A stretch of DNA of 64,000 nucleotides, taken from Deltaproteobacteria bacterium. GTDB taxonomy: Bacteria > Myxococcota_A > Polyangia > Polyangiales > JADJMO01. Position numbers and translations under genes: made by a program. The stretch covers positions 1 to 64,000 of the forward strand of contig JALHOE010000010.1 of NCBI GenBank assembly GCA_022843175.1, given 5' to 3'. Positions 1 to 9,056 of this stretch are shown piece by piece; the first letter of the stretch is position 1; each line of letters begins with the position of its first letter. A model generated the notes under the pieces. It worked only from the letters and a program-made list of their open reading frames with translations. It was not told the origin of the DNA and ran no database searches.

Positions 1-395
1 GCGCGCGCGGCCGCGGCGTCACGCTGCGCCTCGAGGGCGCGCGGGACGCGCGACGCGGTCGCACCGGCGACGAGGCGCTCCTGCAGGCCGCGGTCGACGC
101 GCTCGTGGCCAATGCGATCGACGCGAGCACCGACGGCGGAGAGATCCGCATCCGCGCCGAGGGTGGCCCGGCGTCGGTCACCCTGTCGATCGAGGACGAC
201 GGACCGGGCCTCATCGCCCCCACCCGCGGCGAGCTCGGTCACCCGTTCGCCACGTCCAAGCGCGGACGCGTCGGCCTCGGACTCTCGATCGCCCAGCGCG
301 CGGCGTTCCTCCACGGGGGAGAGCTGCGGGTCGCCACGCGCGCGCCGGGCGCCGGCGTCACCGCGTCGCTGTGGATCCCCACCGCTTCGAGCTAA
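1..395 (+). CDS. Sensor histidine kinase, C-terminal fragment (HATPase domain)
   Basis: The gene enters from the left edge; reading starts in frame at base 3 and only the last ~130 residues are present. The fragment is the ATP-binding domain of a GHKL-type kinase: an N-box (LVANAIDAS), a G1 box (DDGPGL) and a G2 box (GLGLSIAQ) appear in the expected order and spacing. Such domains phosphorylate a conserved His in the preceding DHp domain and feed a response regulator; neither is visible here. The stop codon overlaps the stop of the convergent gene by 3 bases. The input signal cannot be judged because the sensor part lies outside the window. Confidence 0.88.
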   Translation, partial: ARGRGVTLRLEGARDARRGRTGDEALLQAAVDALVANAIDASTDGGEIRIRAEGGPASVTLSIEDDGPGLIAPTRGELGHPFATSKRGRVGLGLSIAQRAAFLHGGELRVATRAPGAGVTASLWIPTASS

Positions 396-1942
396 TCGAC
401 GCGGACGAGCACGAAGCCGCTGTTGCCGGAGCTGCCGGGCGAGCGCACGAGGATCGGGCCCTTGAGCGCGAGGCGGTCGAGCTTCACCGCCCACGTCGCG
501 ACGTAGACCGGGCCCCTCGTGCGTGCGTCGCGGATCCAGCTGCTCGCGCGCGGATCGTCGAGGAGGCGGCGGTCGAAGCGATGGCGGTCGACGCCACTCA
601 GGAGCTCCACGGTCGGCTCGTCGCAGAAGATCTGGCCGTCGAGGTCGCGGAGCTTGTTGGCGATCTCGCGGCGGTCGGGCCACGCGCCCTGGCTCGCGTT
701 GCGCCAGTCGCGCATCCACACGTCGAGGATGCTCCAGGTGTTGCCGATCACCGCGCACGCGAGCCCGGCGATCGCCGCGGCGCGGAGGGCGCCGGAGACG
801 CCGAAGGCGTGCACCGAGACGCGCAGGGGTTTCTGCGTGAACCGATCGATGAGGTCGCCGATCGTCACGATGCCGTTGGCGATCATCGTCGCGTAGAACG
901 GCACCAACACCACGAAGTGGCGGTCGAGGCCGAGCGACGAGCGCATCAGCCAGGTGAGCGTAATGAACGAGAGGGCCGCGCCGAAGATGGCGAAGAAGCG
1001 GAGCCCGTCGCGGCGGAACGTGCGCACGATGCCGAGCGGAACGAGGAGCATCGGGTACCCGACGACTCGCCACGGGACGTGGATCGCGTAGTACTGCAGG
1101 TCCTCGATCACCTGCTTGCGGCCGAGCTGGAACGAGCTCTTGGCGCCGAGCGCGCCGTTGGCGAACTCACGCGTGGCCTTGAGGAACACGAACCATCCGC
1201 CGTCGACGTCGCGACGGATGTAGGCCCAGACGAGGATCGCCGCCGCGGGGGCGAGCACGGGCGCCCACGCCGCGAGCCCCGTGATGTTCTGCTCGTGAGG
1301 GCGGAGACGCGCGCGCACGAACGGGACCCGCGCGAGCAGCAGGTAGACCGCGAGCGCCGGCGGGATCGACCATGCCTCGTAGCGCAGCAGGACCGCGACC
1401 GAGAGCGCGATGGCTGCGACGGCGTGGCTCCCGCGGGCGAGCGCGAGGGCCACGACCAGCACGAGGAGCGCGAACAGCGGCTCGGTCTGTCCGGTCGTCG
1501 CCATCTGCATGCTGATCGGCGAGAGCCCCGTCAGGAGCGCGGCGATCGTGGGCGCCGGGTCGAGCGGGCGGACGTCGCGACGATGGAGGCGAAGGAGCGC
1601 GTAGAGCGTGAGGGGGATCGCCGCGCCGAGCACCACGTTCAGCAGACGAATCGTCTGCATGGTGGCCCCGATGGCGATCGCGCCGGCCTGGAAATAGTGC
1701 CAGAACGGCAGCCACACCCAGTGCACGGTGAGATCGCGCGGCGCCACGAGGATCTGCCGCGCGATGGCGTGGTGACCGTACGCGTCGCTGTCGGGGTCGA
1801 CGCCGCCGAGAACGAACGCCAGGCGCCACAGCGCGAGGCCGAGGACGGCCACCGCGACGAGCGTCGCGCCGCGCCCGGCGATCAGCGCGGAGAGCAGCGA
1901 CGGCCGCTCCAACGGCCTGGTCTCGGCGGGGGACGTCGCCAT
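392..1942 (-). CDS. Polytopic membrane glycosyltransferase-like protein (GT-C/GT39 type)
   Basis: A 516-residue integral membrane protein with about ten hydrophobic segments. The first extracytoplasmic loop after TM1 carries an acidic pair (DPDSDAYGHH), which fits the catalytic loop of GT-C enzymes such as ArnT and the protein mannosyltransferases that use polyprenyl-phosphate sugars; a C-terminal soluble region of ~110 residues follows the last TM. By family, it would transfer a sugar from a lipid carrier to a surface glycan, lipid or protein at the periplasmic face. It is divergent from the next membrane protein with 89 bp between them. Its closeness to the 4584-10800 sugar operon suggests a shared pathway, but this is inference. 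Exact substrate unknown. Confidence 0.7.
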   Translation of the reverse strand: MATSPAETRPLERPSLLSALIAGRGATLVAVAVLGLALWRLAFVLGGVDPDSDAYGHHAIARQILVAPRDLTVHWVWLPFWHYFQAGAIAIGATMQTIRLLNVVLGAAIPLTLYALLRLHRRDVRPLDPAPTIAALLTGLSPISMQMATTGQTEPLFALLVLVVALALARGSHAVAAIALSVAVLLRYEAWSIPPALAVYLLLARVPFVRARLRPHEQNITGLAAWAPVLAPAAAILVWAYIRRDVDGGWFVFLKATREFANGALGAKSSFQLGRKQVIEDLQYYAIHVPWRVVGYPMLLVPLGIVRTFRRDGLRFFAIFGAALSFITLTWLMRSSLGLDRHFVVLVPFYATMIANGIVTIGDLIDRFTQKPLRVSVHAFGVSGALRAAAIAGLACAVIGNTWSILDVWMRDWRNASQGAWPDRREIANKLRDLDGQIFCDEPTVELLSGVDRHRFDRRLLDDPRASSWIRDARTRGPVYVATWAVKLDRLALKGPILVRSPGSSGNSGFVLVRVD

Positions 1943-2031
1943 CGCGGCGTGCCATTACCACGGGTCGCATCAAGCCGGTTGCGGTTGCACCGCACGCGCC
2001 ACGTGCGCTACAGGAGCGTCGGCGGAGCGAA

Positions 2032-3669
2032 GTGGCAGTCCCGGACAGCACGCCCATCGACCTGGCGGAGGCGACAGCCCCGGCCGAGGGCAGCGCGCGC
2101 ACGCTCGACCTCCTGAAGCTCGACACCGCGCGGGCCACGTTCGTTTATTGGGCCTCCGTCGCGCTCGTATCGCTGTCGATGTTCGTCCCGCGGCTGGTCC
2201 CGCTCATCGACTACCCGCAGCACCTCGCGCTCGCCGACGTCGCCCGCCGCCTCTCGGACCCGTCCGCGCCCGAGGCGGTGACCCATCAGGTCAACTACTT
2301 CACCTACAACGGGCTCTTCCACATTCTCGTCGCCAAGCTGAGCCGGCTCATGCCGATCGAGCTCGCGGGGCGGCTGGTGGTCGCGCTGTCGCTCGCGCTG
2401 CTCGGCGGCGCGGTCCTCGCGCTCGTGCGGGTGCTCAAGCGCCCGCCGGAGTACGCCGCCCTGGCGACGCCGGTGCTGTTCTCGTTCGCCGTCGGCTGGG
2501 GCTTCGTCAACTACGCGCTCGGCACCGCCCTCGCCTTCACGACCGCCGCGTTCGTCGCCCGCTCGCTCATGAGGCCCACGGCCGCGAGCGTCGCGTTCAC
2601 GGCGCTCTTCGCGTGGTTGTGCGCGATGACACACGTGCTCGCGATGCTGCTGCTTTGTCTGTTCGCGGCGTCCCTCGCGCCCGAGGTCGCCTACCGCGCG
2701 ACCCGCAATTGGCTGCGCGGTCTGCTGCGCTCGGTCGTGGCGCTCGCCCCGCTCCTCACCGGCGCCATCTGGTGCATCGCGGTCTACCGCGAGCAGTACG
2801 CGTGGGCGCCCGAGATGTACAAGGACGCGACGCTCGAGGGCACGTCGCCGCCGCTGTGGCAGAAGTTCGCGTTCTTCGGCTCGTGGGCGACCGGCGTGCA
2901 CAGCGACTTCACCGATCAGGGGCTGGTCGGGATCGCGATGATCATCTTCGTGATCACGGCGATCGTCGGGTTCCGGCAGCGCGACCGCGAGGACGCGCCG
3001 CTGTACCTGCCGATGCTCGCGATGCTCGGCGCGTACCTGGCCACGCCGATGGTGTTCATCGGCACCCACCTGATCTTCCCGCGCCTCACCCAGGCCGTCG
3101 TCATCGCGGCGGTGCTCGCGTGCCCGCGGGTTCTCGGCGTCGGTCGCTCCCGGGTGCGCGTCGCGGCGCTCACCGTGGGCGCAATCGCCGGCCTCAACCT
3201 CTTCGCCCATTCGGTGCTCTTCGCCTACGAGACCAACGACGCGTCCCGCGTCCTCGACGATCTCCCCGAGGGCCGACGCGCGACCGCGGTCGTGTGGGGC
3301 TCGAGCACGTTCTCGTTCCGCCACGGCACGCTCGTGCACTACGCCGCGTACTACGCCGCTCGAAAGCACGGCGACTGGGCGTTCTCGTTCGCGCGGTACC
3401 TCTCGGTGCCGGTTCGCTTCAAGCCCGGCGGCGGTCCGGCGTGGCCGCTCAAGGGCTGGGAGTTCGCGCCTGCCGACTACAACCCCCGCTGCAAGTACGC
3501 GCGACACTTCGACCTCGTGCTGGTCAAGGCGCCACGCGGCTACCCGGGCGAGCAAGAGGTCCGCGAGCTCGTCTTCGGGCGTGACGCGGGGGCCGTGCGC
3601 CTCGCCTCGCATCACGGAAATTACTGGGCGTTCGACACCAAGGGGCTGCCGGACGACGGCACGTTCTAG
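2032..3669 (+). CDS. Polytopic membrane protein, possible GT-C-like enzyme
   Basis: A 545-residue protein starting at GTG, with GGAG about 7 bases upstream. There is a ~35-residue cytoplasmic N-terminus, then roughly ten membrane spans and a ~110-residue soluble C-terminal domain. The loop after TM1 (LIDYPQHLALADV) has an Asp and His in the place where GT-C glycosyltransferases carry their catalytic acid. The overall architecture parallels the divergent neighbour, but I do not recognise a defined family. It is likely to work on surface sugars or lipids together with that neighbour. Confidence in the coding call is high; confidence in function is low. Confidence 0.6.
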   Translation: MAVPDSTPIDLAEATAPAEGSARTLDLLKLDTARATFVYWASVALVSLSMFVPRLVPLIDYPQHLALADVARRLSDPSAPEAVTHQVNYFTYNGLFHILVAKLSRLMPIELAGRLVVALSLALLGGAVLALVRVLKRPPEYAALATPVLFSFAVGWGFVNYALGTALAFTTAAFVARSLMRPTAASVAFTALFAWLCAMTHVLAMLLLCLFAASLAPEVAYRATRNWLRGLLRSVVALAPLLTGAIWCIAVYREQYAWAPEMYKDATLEGTSPPLWQKFAFFGSWATGVHSDFTDQGLVGIAMIIFVITAIVGFRQRDREDAPLYLPMLAMLGAYLATPMVFIGTHLIFPRLTQAVVIAAVLACPRVLGVGRSRVRVAALTVGAIAGLNLFAHSVLFAYETNDASRVLDDLPEGRRATAVVWGSSTFSFRHGTLVHYAAYYAARKHGDWAFSFARYLSVPVRFKPGGGPAWPLKGWEFAPADYNPRCKYARHFDLVLVKAPRGYPGEQEVRELVFGRDAGAVRLASHHGNYWAFDTKGLPDDGTF

Positions 3670-3722
3670 TCTGGGCGCTCGCGTGCGCGCGCGCCGATTC
3701 GGCCGTGCTCCCGACGGACGGG

Positions 3723-4490
3723 TCAGTCGCCGCGGAGCGCTGCGTCGATTTCTTCGGGCGTGCGACCCACGCCGTCGGCGGCGCGATAGTCGGTGAACAG
3801 CGACGCGAGGATCGTCGACGCGCCGGTGAGCACGTGTAGCGCGGCGACAGCCGGATCCCGCTTCCAGTAGCCGAGGACGAACGGTGCTGCGATCGCGGCC
3901 AGGCCCCACACGTGGTCGATGGCTTCGTGGGCCTCGATGGGGATCAACTTCACGGCGCTCAACCGGTAGTCCGTGAGCGCCGAGACGCAGAGCACCGAGC
4001 TGCCGAGCATCGCGCCGGCGACGCGCGCGCTCGTCGACTCGGCCCACAGCGCCGTGGCGAGGCAGGTGGCGGCCGCCGCGTAGTCCATGACCGAGTGAAC
4101 GTCCTGCGGGATCACTCGCGCGAGGGGGAGCGCGCCGAGGAGCGGCTTGGCCGGCAGCTCGAGCGACGGCGAGACCGAGTCGAGGTCGCGCCCGAGGCGC
4201 GCGGAGAGCGCACGGAACGACTCGATGGCCTCGTGATAGCGCGCTCGCACCTCGGGGCCGATGCGATCGGTGAAGCCCGCGAGCTCGTCGAGCATGCGCA
4301 CGAGGTCCGGCACGATCGGGAGGACCGAGCGGCCACCGCCGAGCGCCCGGTCGGCATGCACGAGCGCCGTCCGCAGGCCGTCGAGGACCTGCGCGATCGG
4401 CTCGTGCTGACTCTCGTGGGCCGAGCGGCTCAGCTCGTCGGCCCGATAGATCGCCTCCCGAACGTCCCGCTGCATCGTCATGGTTCCCAT
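3723..4490 (-). CDS. Conserved membrane protein of unknown function
   Basis: 255 residues. The first ~125 are soluble and mostly helical (an Asp/Glu/Arg-rich region with SARLGRDLDSVSPSLELP near its end). The second half has four hydrophobic stretches, with a His-containing motif (DVHSVMDYAAAATC) at the start of the first and EAHEAIDHVWGLAAI between the second and third. This arrangement resembles small SPW/DUF-type four-TM proteins. The open frame continues upstream, but the ATG at 4490 is the first start that leaves the divergent epimerase gene its own leader; ATGs at 4481 and 4475 are alternatives. No function is proposed. Confidence 0.6.
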   Translation of the reverse strand: MGTMTMQRDVREAIYRADELSRSAHESQHEPIAQVLDGLRTALVHADRALGGGRSVLPIVPDLVRMLDELAGFTDRIGPEVRARYHEAIESFRALSARLGRDLDSVSPSLELPAKPLLGALPLARVIPQDVHSVMDYAAAATCLATALWAESTSARVAGAMLGSSVLCVSALTDYRLSAVKLIPIEAHEAIDHVWGLAAIAAPFVLGYWKRDPAVAALHVLTGASTILASLFTDYRAADGVGRTPEEIDAALRGD

Positions 4491-4583
4491 TGACCATTGG
4501 AGGGACGGCGCCGGGCCGGGTTGCTCATCGCTGGCGCTCCCCCCGGTTGGGACTCCCGGTCGAGACGTGCTAACCCGCGCGCC

Positions 4584-5606
4584 ATGCACGTGCTCGTCGC
4601 CGGTGGCACCGGCTACATCGGTTCGGTCCTCTGCCCGTTGCTCGTCGAGAAGGGGCACAAAGTGACCGTGCTCGACCGCATGTATTTCGGAAACCCCTTC
4701 ACCAAGACGCCCGAAATCACCGCGGTTCGTGGCGACGTCCGCAGCTTCGACCCGGCGATCCTCCGGGGCGTCGAGGCCGTCGTGGACGTGTCCGGCATCT
4801 CCAACGACCCGTCGTGCGAGCTCGAGCCCGAGCTCACCAAGGGCGTGAACGTCGACGGCGGAAAGCGCCTCGCCCGCTACGCCAAAGAGGCCGGCGTCCG
4901 CCGCTACGTCTACTCGTCCTCCTGCTCGGTCTACGGGCACGGCGAGGGGATGGGCCTCACCGAGACGAGCGGCCGGCACCCGGTCTCCCTCTACGCCCGC
5001 GCCAAGGCCGAGATGGAGGACGTGCTGTTCGGCGAGCTGAAGAGCGCGTCGTTCGAGGTCACCGCCCTCCGCCTCGCCACCGTGTTCGGCCTGGCGCCGC
5101 GCATGCGCTTCGACCTCGCGGTCAACGTGATGACCAAGAACGCCTACGTCAACCGGCGCATCACCGTCGACGGCGGCGGTCGGCAGTGGCGTCCGTTCGT
5201 CCACGTGCGCGACGTGGCCGACGCGTTCGCGCTCGCCATGGTGTCCGACGCCAAGCTGGTCAACGGCGAGGTCTTCAACGTCGGCTCCACGAACAACAAC
5301 GTGCAGATCCTCAACCTCGCGTTCCGCGTCCGCGACGCGATCCCCGGCACCGAGGTCGTCCACGCCCCGACCGACCCGGATCTCCGCGACTACAACGTCA
5401 ACTTCGACAAGATCCAGCGCGTGCTCGACTACTCGACCAAGCGCACGATCGACGACGGCATCAAGGAGATCCTCGAGGCCCTCAAGGACGGTCGGCTCGA
5501 TCCCGACGACCGCCGTTGGTACACGCTCAAGCAGTACCTCTTCCTCCGCGAGGCCGAGCGCGTTCACGCCGAAATGGCGCTCGAGGGTCGTCTGCTGTCG
5601 TCATGA
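4584..5606 (+). CDS. NAD-dependent sugar-nucleotide epimerase/dehydratase (SDR extended family)
   Basis: 340 residues, first gene of a six-gene coupled operon. The Rossmann motif GGTGYIG lies at the N-terminus directly after the ATG, which is why this start is preferred to the in-frame ATG 87 bases upstream. A Ser-rich strand (YSSSCSVYG) and the active-site pair Tyr-x-x-x-Lys (YARAK) follow, then the SDR substrate segment FVHVRDVADAF. The family epimerises, dehydrates or decarboxylates NDP-hexoses such as UDP-glucose. With a DegT aminotransferase directly downstream it likely supplies the keto- or epimerised NDP-sugar for amination, as ArnA does in the Arn pathway. The specific sugar cannot be told from sequence. 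Confidence 0.85.
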   Translation: MHVLVAGGTGYIGSVLCPLLVEKGHKVTVLDRMYFGNPFTKTPEITAVRGDVRSFDPAILRGVEAVVDVSGISNDPSCELEPELTKGVNVDGGKRLARYAKEAGVRRYVYSSSCSVYGHGEGMGLTETSGRHPVSLYARAKAEMEDVLFGELKSASFEVTALRLATVFGLAPRMRFDLAVNVMTKNAYVNRRITVDGGGRQWRPFVHVRDVADAFALAMVSDAKLVNGEVFNVGSTNNNVQILNLAFRVRDAIPGTEVVHAPTDPDLRDYNVNFDKIQRVLDYSTKRTIDDGIKEILEALKDGRLDPDDRRWYTLKQYLFLREAERVHAEMALEGRLLSS

Positions 5607-6781
5607 GCGAGCGGGTCGAGTTCTATCGCCATCAGCTCGGCGAGTCGGAGGCGGCGTCGTGGCGCGGCGTCCTCGACACGCTGTTCCTCACGCTCGGCCC
5701 GCAGGTCGCCGCGTTCGAGAAGGAGCTCGGCGAGTACCTCGTGCGGGGCACCCCCCACACGGCGCCGCACGTCGTCGGCACCTCGTGCTGCTCGATGGGG
5801 CTTCTCCTCGCGCTCCGCGCGTTCGACGTCGGCCCCGGCGACGAGGTCATCACCACCGCGATGACCTTCGCCGCCACCGCCAATGCGATCCTCCACCTCG
5901 GCGCCACGCCGGTGCTCGTCGACGTCGAGCCGCAGACGGGCCTCATCGATCCGGACGCGGTGCGCGCGGCGATCACGCCCCGCACCAAGGGCATCCTGCC
6001 CGTCCACCTCTATGGCCAGCTGTGCGACATGCCCGCGCTCCGCGCCATCGCCGACGAGCACAAGCTCTTCATCGTCGAGGACTCGGCGCACGGCATCGAG
6101 ATGGAGCGCGACGGCGTCCGCGCCGGCCAGCTCGGCGACGCCGCGGTGTTCTCGTTCTACGCCACCAAGAACCTCACCAGCGGCGACGGCGGCGCGGTCT
6201 CGACCAAGCACGCCCACGTCGCCGAGCGACTCCGCAGGCTGCGCAACCACGGCGTCTCCAAGTCCGCGACCGACCGGCACGGCGGGATCTACCAGCACTG
6301 GGACCTCGTCGAGCTCGGCTACAAGGCCAACCTCACCGACCTCGACGCCGCGCTCCTCCGCCCGCAGCTCCCGCTCGCCGACGCCAAGCGCGACCAGCGC
6401 GAGCGCCTGGTGCTGCGCTACGAGTCCCGCCTGCGCCAAGCGCTCGGCTCGCGCGCGCCCACCATCTCGCGGCGCGGCGTGCCGTGGCTCGTCGAGCGCC
6501 GCGGCCGGTCCACCCATCACCTGTTCACGATCCAGCCGCCGGCCGAGCTCCGAGACGAGATGCTCGTGAAGCTCGGCAAGGAACAGATCGGCACCGCGGT
6601 GAACTACCGCGCGATCCACACGCTCACCTATCTCGTCGAGCGCCTGAAGATGCCGCGGGGGTCGCTCCCGGTCGCCGAGGAGATCGGCGATCGCACCATC
6701 TCGCTGCCGCTCTACCCGACGCTCGACGAGGCGTCGCAGGACCGAGTCATCGAAGCGGTGGTGCGTTCGTGGACGGCCTGA
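5603..6781 (+). CDS. DegT/DnrJ/EryC1/StrS-type PLP aminotransferase
   Basis: 392 residues. The ATG overlaps the preceding stop (ATGA), so translation is coupled. Family hallmarks are visible: the TSCCSMGLLLAL phosphate-binding region, MTFAATANAI, the cofactor Asp in IVEDSAHG, and the PLP-binding Lys189 in FYATKNLTSGDGG. These enzymes transfer an amino group from glutamate onto a keto-sugar nucleotide; ArnB and PseC are known members. The segment LPLYPTLDEAS near the end is the usual C-terminal motif (SLPLYP). It probably makes the aminosugar used by the downstream glycosyltransferase. Confidence 0.9.
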   Translation: MSERVEFYRHQLGESEAASWRGVLDTLFLTLGPQVAAFEKELGEYLVRGTPHTAPHVVGTSCCSMGLLLALRAFDVGPGDEVITTAMTFAATANAILHLGATPVLVDVEPQTGLIDPDAVRAAITPRTKGILPVHLYGQLCDMPALRAIADEHKLFIVEDSAHGIEMERDGVRAGQLGDAAVFSFYATKNLTSGDGGAVSTKHAHVAERLRRLRNHGVSKSATDRHGGIYQHWDLVELGYKANLTDLDAALLRPQLPLADAKRDQRERLVLRYESRLRQALGSRAPTISRRGVPWLVERRGRSTHHLFTIQPPAELRDEMLVKLGKEQIGTAVNYRAIHTLTYLVERLKMPRGSLPVAEEIGDRTISLPLYPTLDEASQDRVIEAVVRSWTA

Positions 6782-7851
6782 ACCGACCCACCTACTCGAT
6801 CGTCGTCCCGGTCTTCAACGAGGAGGGCAACGTCGAGCAGCTCGTCGCGCGGGTCGTCCCGGCGATGGAGCGCGTCGGCGAGACGTTCGAGATCTTGTTC
6901 GTCGACGACGGCTCGCGCGACAAGACCCCGCTCCTGCTGCGTAAGCTCGCCGCCGCCGACGCGCGCGTGCGGGTCATTCGCTTCACCCGCAACTACGGGC
7001 AAGAGGCCGCCGTCGAGGCGCTCTACCTCAACGCGCGCGGTCGCTACCTCATCCAGATGGACGGCGATCTCCAGAACCCGCCCGAGGAGATCTCCAAGCT
7101 CATCGCCAAGAAGGACGAGGGCTTCGACGTCGTCTACGGGATCCGCGAGGGGCGGCAGGACTCGCTCTTCCGCGTCGCAGCTTCGCGCACCATGCAGTGG
7201 GGCATGCGGTCGCTCATGGAGATCGAGCTGCCGGAGGACGTGTCCACGTTCCGCCTCATGAGCGCGCACATCGCGCGGCTCGTCGCGGCCCTCCCCGAGC
7301 GCCGCAAGTTCTTCAGCGCGCTCATCGTGTGGAGCGGCGCGCGCATCGGTGTGGTGAAGGTCAAGCACGCGGCCCGCGCCGCCGGCACCACCAAGTACAA
7401 CTTCACCAAGCTCCTCAACCACACGTTCGACCTGGTCGTCGGCTTCTCCAGCAAGCCGCTCCGCTACATCGGCGTGATGGGGTTCGTGTTCGCGTTGGCC
7501 GGGTTCGTCCTCGGCGGGTGGACCATCCTCCGCAAGCTGATCTGGGGCTACGGCGCCATGGGCTGGTCGTCGATTTTCGCCGCGGTCGTCGTGCTCTCCG
7601 GCGTGCAGCTGATGGCGCTGTCGATGATCGGCGAGTACATCGCGCGCATCTACGTGCAGGCCCAGGCGCGGCCGCTCTACAACATCGCCGAGCGACTGAA
7701 CTTCGAGGCCGAGGAGCAGGCACAGGACGAGCTGCAGCGGCACTCGCTCGAGCCGCCGGTCGTCGCGGTGCCGCGCGTGGACAGCTCGATCGACACCGCC
7801 GCCAAGCGCGGGCTCGCGCCCGCTGCCCTCAAGCCGGAGTCCACGACGTGA
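6769..7851 (+). CDS. Glycosyltransferase family 2, polyprenyl-phosphate sugar transferase (ArnC/GtrB-like)
   Basis: 360 residues starting at GTG 6769, overlapping the aminotransferase by 13 bases. The GT-A fold is clear: VPVFNEEGN at the N-terminus, Asp46-Asp47-Gly48 (FVDDGSRD), and the metal-binding Asp98-x-Asp100 (QMDGDLQNPPEE). Two long hydrophobic helices around residues 234-300 and a short cytoplasmic tail match ArnC, GtrB and DPM1-like enzymes, which load a sugar from its nucleotide onto undecaprenyl or dolichyl phosphate on the inner membrane face. In this operon the acceptor lipid would receive the aminosugar made by the two upstream enzymes. The tail after residue 300 is longer than in ArnC. 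Confidence 0.88.
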   Translation: MDGLNRPTYSIVVPVFNEEGNVEQLVARVVPAMERVGETFEILFVDDGSRDKTPLLLRKLAAADARVRVIRFTRNYGQEAAVEALYLNARGRYLIQMDGDLQNPPEEISKLIAKKDEGFDVVYGIREGRQDSLFRVAASRTMQWGMRSLMEIELPEDVSTFRLMSAHIARLVAALPERRKFFSALIVWSGARIGVVKVKHAARAAGTTKYNFTKLLNHTFDLVVGFSSKPLRYIGVMGFVFALAGFVLGGWTILRKLIWGYGAMGWSSIFAAVVVLSGVQLMALSMIGEYIARIYVQAQARPLYNIAERLNFEAEEQAQDELQRHSLEPPVVAVPRVDSSIDTAAKRGLAPAALKPESTT

Positions 7852-9056
7852 AGCGGGTCCTCATCGTTGGGTGCGGGTTCCCGCAGCTCTCGCTGATCCG
7901 CCTCGCGCGGCGGCTCGGGCACCACGTCATCGGCGCGGACTTCAACCCGCGCGCGCCGGGCGTCGGGGAGTGCAGCGAGTTCATCGAGGTGTCGACGAAC
8001 GACGTCGAGGGCCTGTGCGGCGCGATGCAGAAGACCCGCGCCGACGCGATCACCACCAGCGGGAGCGAGGTCTCCCTCAAGGCCACCGCCGCCGTCGCCG
8101 CGCGGCTGGGGCTCCCGTTCCACGCCGACCCGGAGACGATCCGTCGCTGCCAGGAGAAGGACGCGATGCGCGCCGGCTACGAGGCCGGCGGCGTCCCGGT
8201 CCCGCCGTTCGGCCGCTGCGAGACGCTCGCCGATGCGCGCGCGTTCGCCGAGAAGCACGGCTTCCCCGTGGTGATCAAGCCGTCGCGCGGGTGGGGCCAG
8301 CGCGGCGTCGCCCGCGTCGACGACGAGAGCGAGCTCGCCCCGGCGTTCGAGGGCGCGATGGCGCAGTCCAAGAGCGCGGGCCTCGCCATGGTGGTCATCG
8401 AGGCGTTCCTCGAGGGCGGCGAATACTCGGTCAACGGCTGGATCGAAGAGGGCCGCTTGGTGAGCTACTGCGTCACCGAGCGGCTCACGGTCCCCGGCAA
8501 GCGTCCGCTCGGGGTGATGGTCGCGGAGCTGTATCCGTCGGGCCTCTCCGCCGCAGACGAGGCGCGCGTCGTCGACGCCGCGCGCGCCGGCGCGCACGCC
8601 CTCGGGCACACCCGCGGCCCGTGTTACTCGCAGGTGATGCTCGGCCCACGGGGCGCCTACCTCCTCGAGACCGCGGCGCGCATGGGCGGGGGCTTCGACG
8701 CAGACGTCACCCGGCTCGCGAGCGGCGTCGATCTCTACGAGCGCGTGCTCGGCGTCGCGCTCGACGACGGCGCGCTCGAGCGGGCGGGCAGGTCGCACGA
8801 GGCCCACCCCGCCGCCGTCGCCAAGTTCCTCATCGGCAAGCCCGGAATCGTTCGCCGCGTCGAGGGCGTTGATCGTGCGCTCGCGCGCCCCGGGGTCGTC
8901 GAGGCGGGCGTGTTCATCCCGGTCGGCGGCGAGGTGCACCCCCTCACCGACAGCGCCAAGCGCGCCGGATACGTGCTCGCGCACGGAAGCAGTCGCAACG
9001 ACGTGATCGCGACGGCCGACGCCGCGCTCTCCGACATCACCCTCGAGACCACATGA
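7848..9056 (+). CDS. ATP-grasp ligase
   Basis: 402 residues, GTG start in a GTGA overlap with the previous stop. The N-terminal pre-ATP-grasp Rossmann-like domain begins VLIVGCGFPQLSLIRLA. The ATP-grasp core follows: FPVVIKPSRGWGQRGV supplies the ATP-binding Lys and glycine-rich loop, VVIEAFLEGGEYSVNG the hinge and second strand, and LLETAARMGGGFDADV the metal-binding Glu/Asn-like site. The family couples a carboxylate to an amine or thiol via an acyl phosphate (carbamoyl phosphate synthase, PylC and carnosine synthase relatives). Its place between a sugar glycosyltransferase and a methyltransferase suggests it aminoacylates or otherwise decorates the aminosugar; this is inference. Confidence 0.85.
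   Translation: MKRVLIVGCGFPQLSLIRLARRLGHHVIGADFNPRAPGVGECSEFIEVSTNDVEGLCGAMQKTRADAITTSGSEVSLKATAAVAARLGLPFHADPETIRRCQEKDAMRAGYEAGGVPVPPFGRCETLADARAFAEKHGFPVVIKPSRGWGQRGVARVDDESELAPAFEGAMAQSKSAGLAMVVIEAFLEGGEYSVNGWIEEGRLVSYCVTERLTVPGKRPLGVMVAELYPSGLSAADEARVVDAARAGAHALGHTRGPCYSQVMLGPRGAYLLETAARMGGGFDADVTRLASGVDLYERVLGVALDDGALERAGRSHEAHPAAVAKFLIGKPGIVRRVEGVDRALARPGVVEAGVFIPVGGEVHPLTDSAKRAGYVLAHGSSRNDVIATADAALSDITLETT

Noticed and set aside
371-2116. A 581-residue plus-strand open frame opposite the GT-C-like gene
   Set aside because: Same antisense pattern; the minus-strand protein has clear membrane spans.
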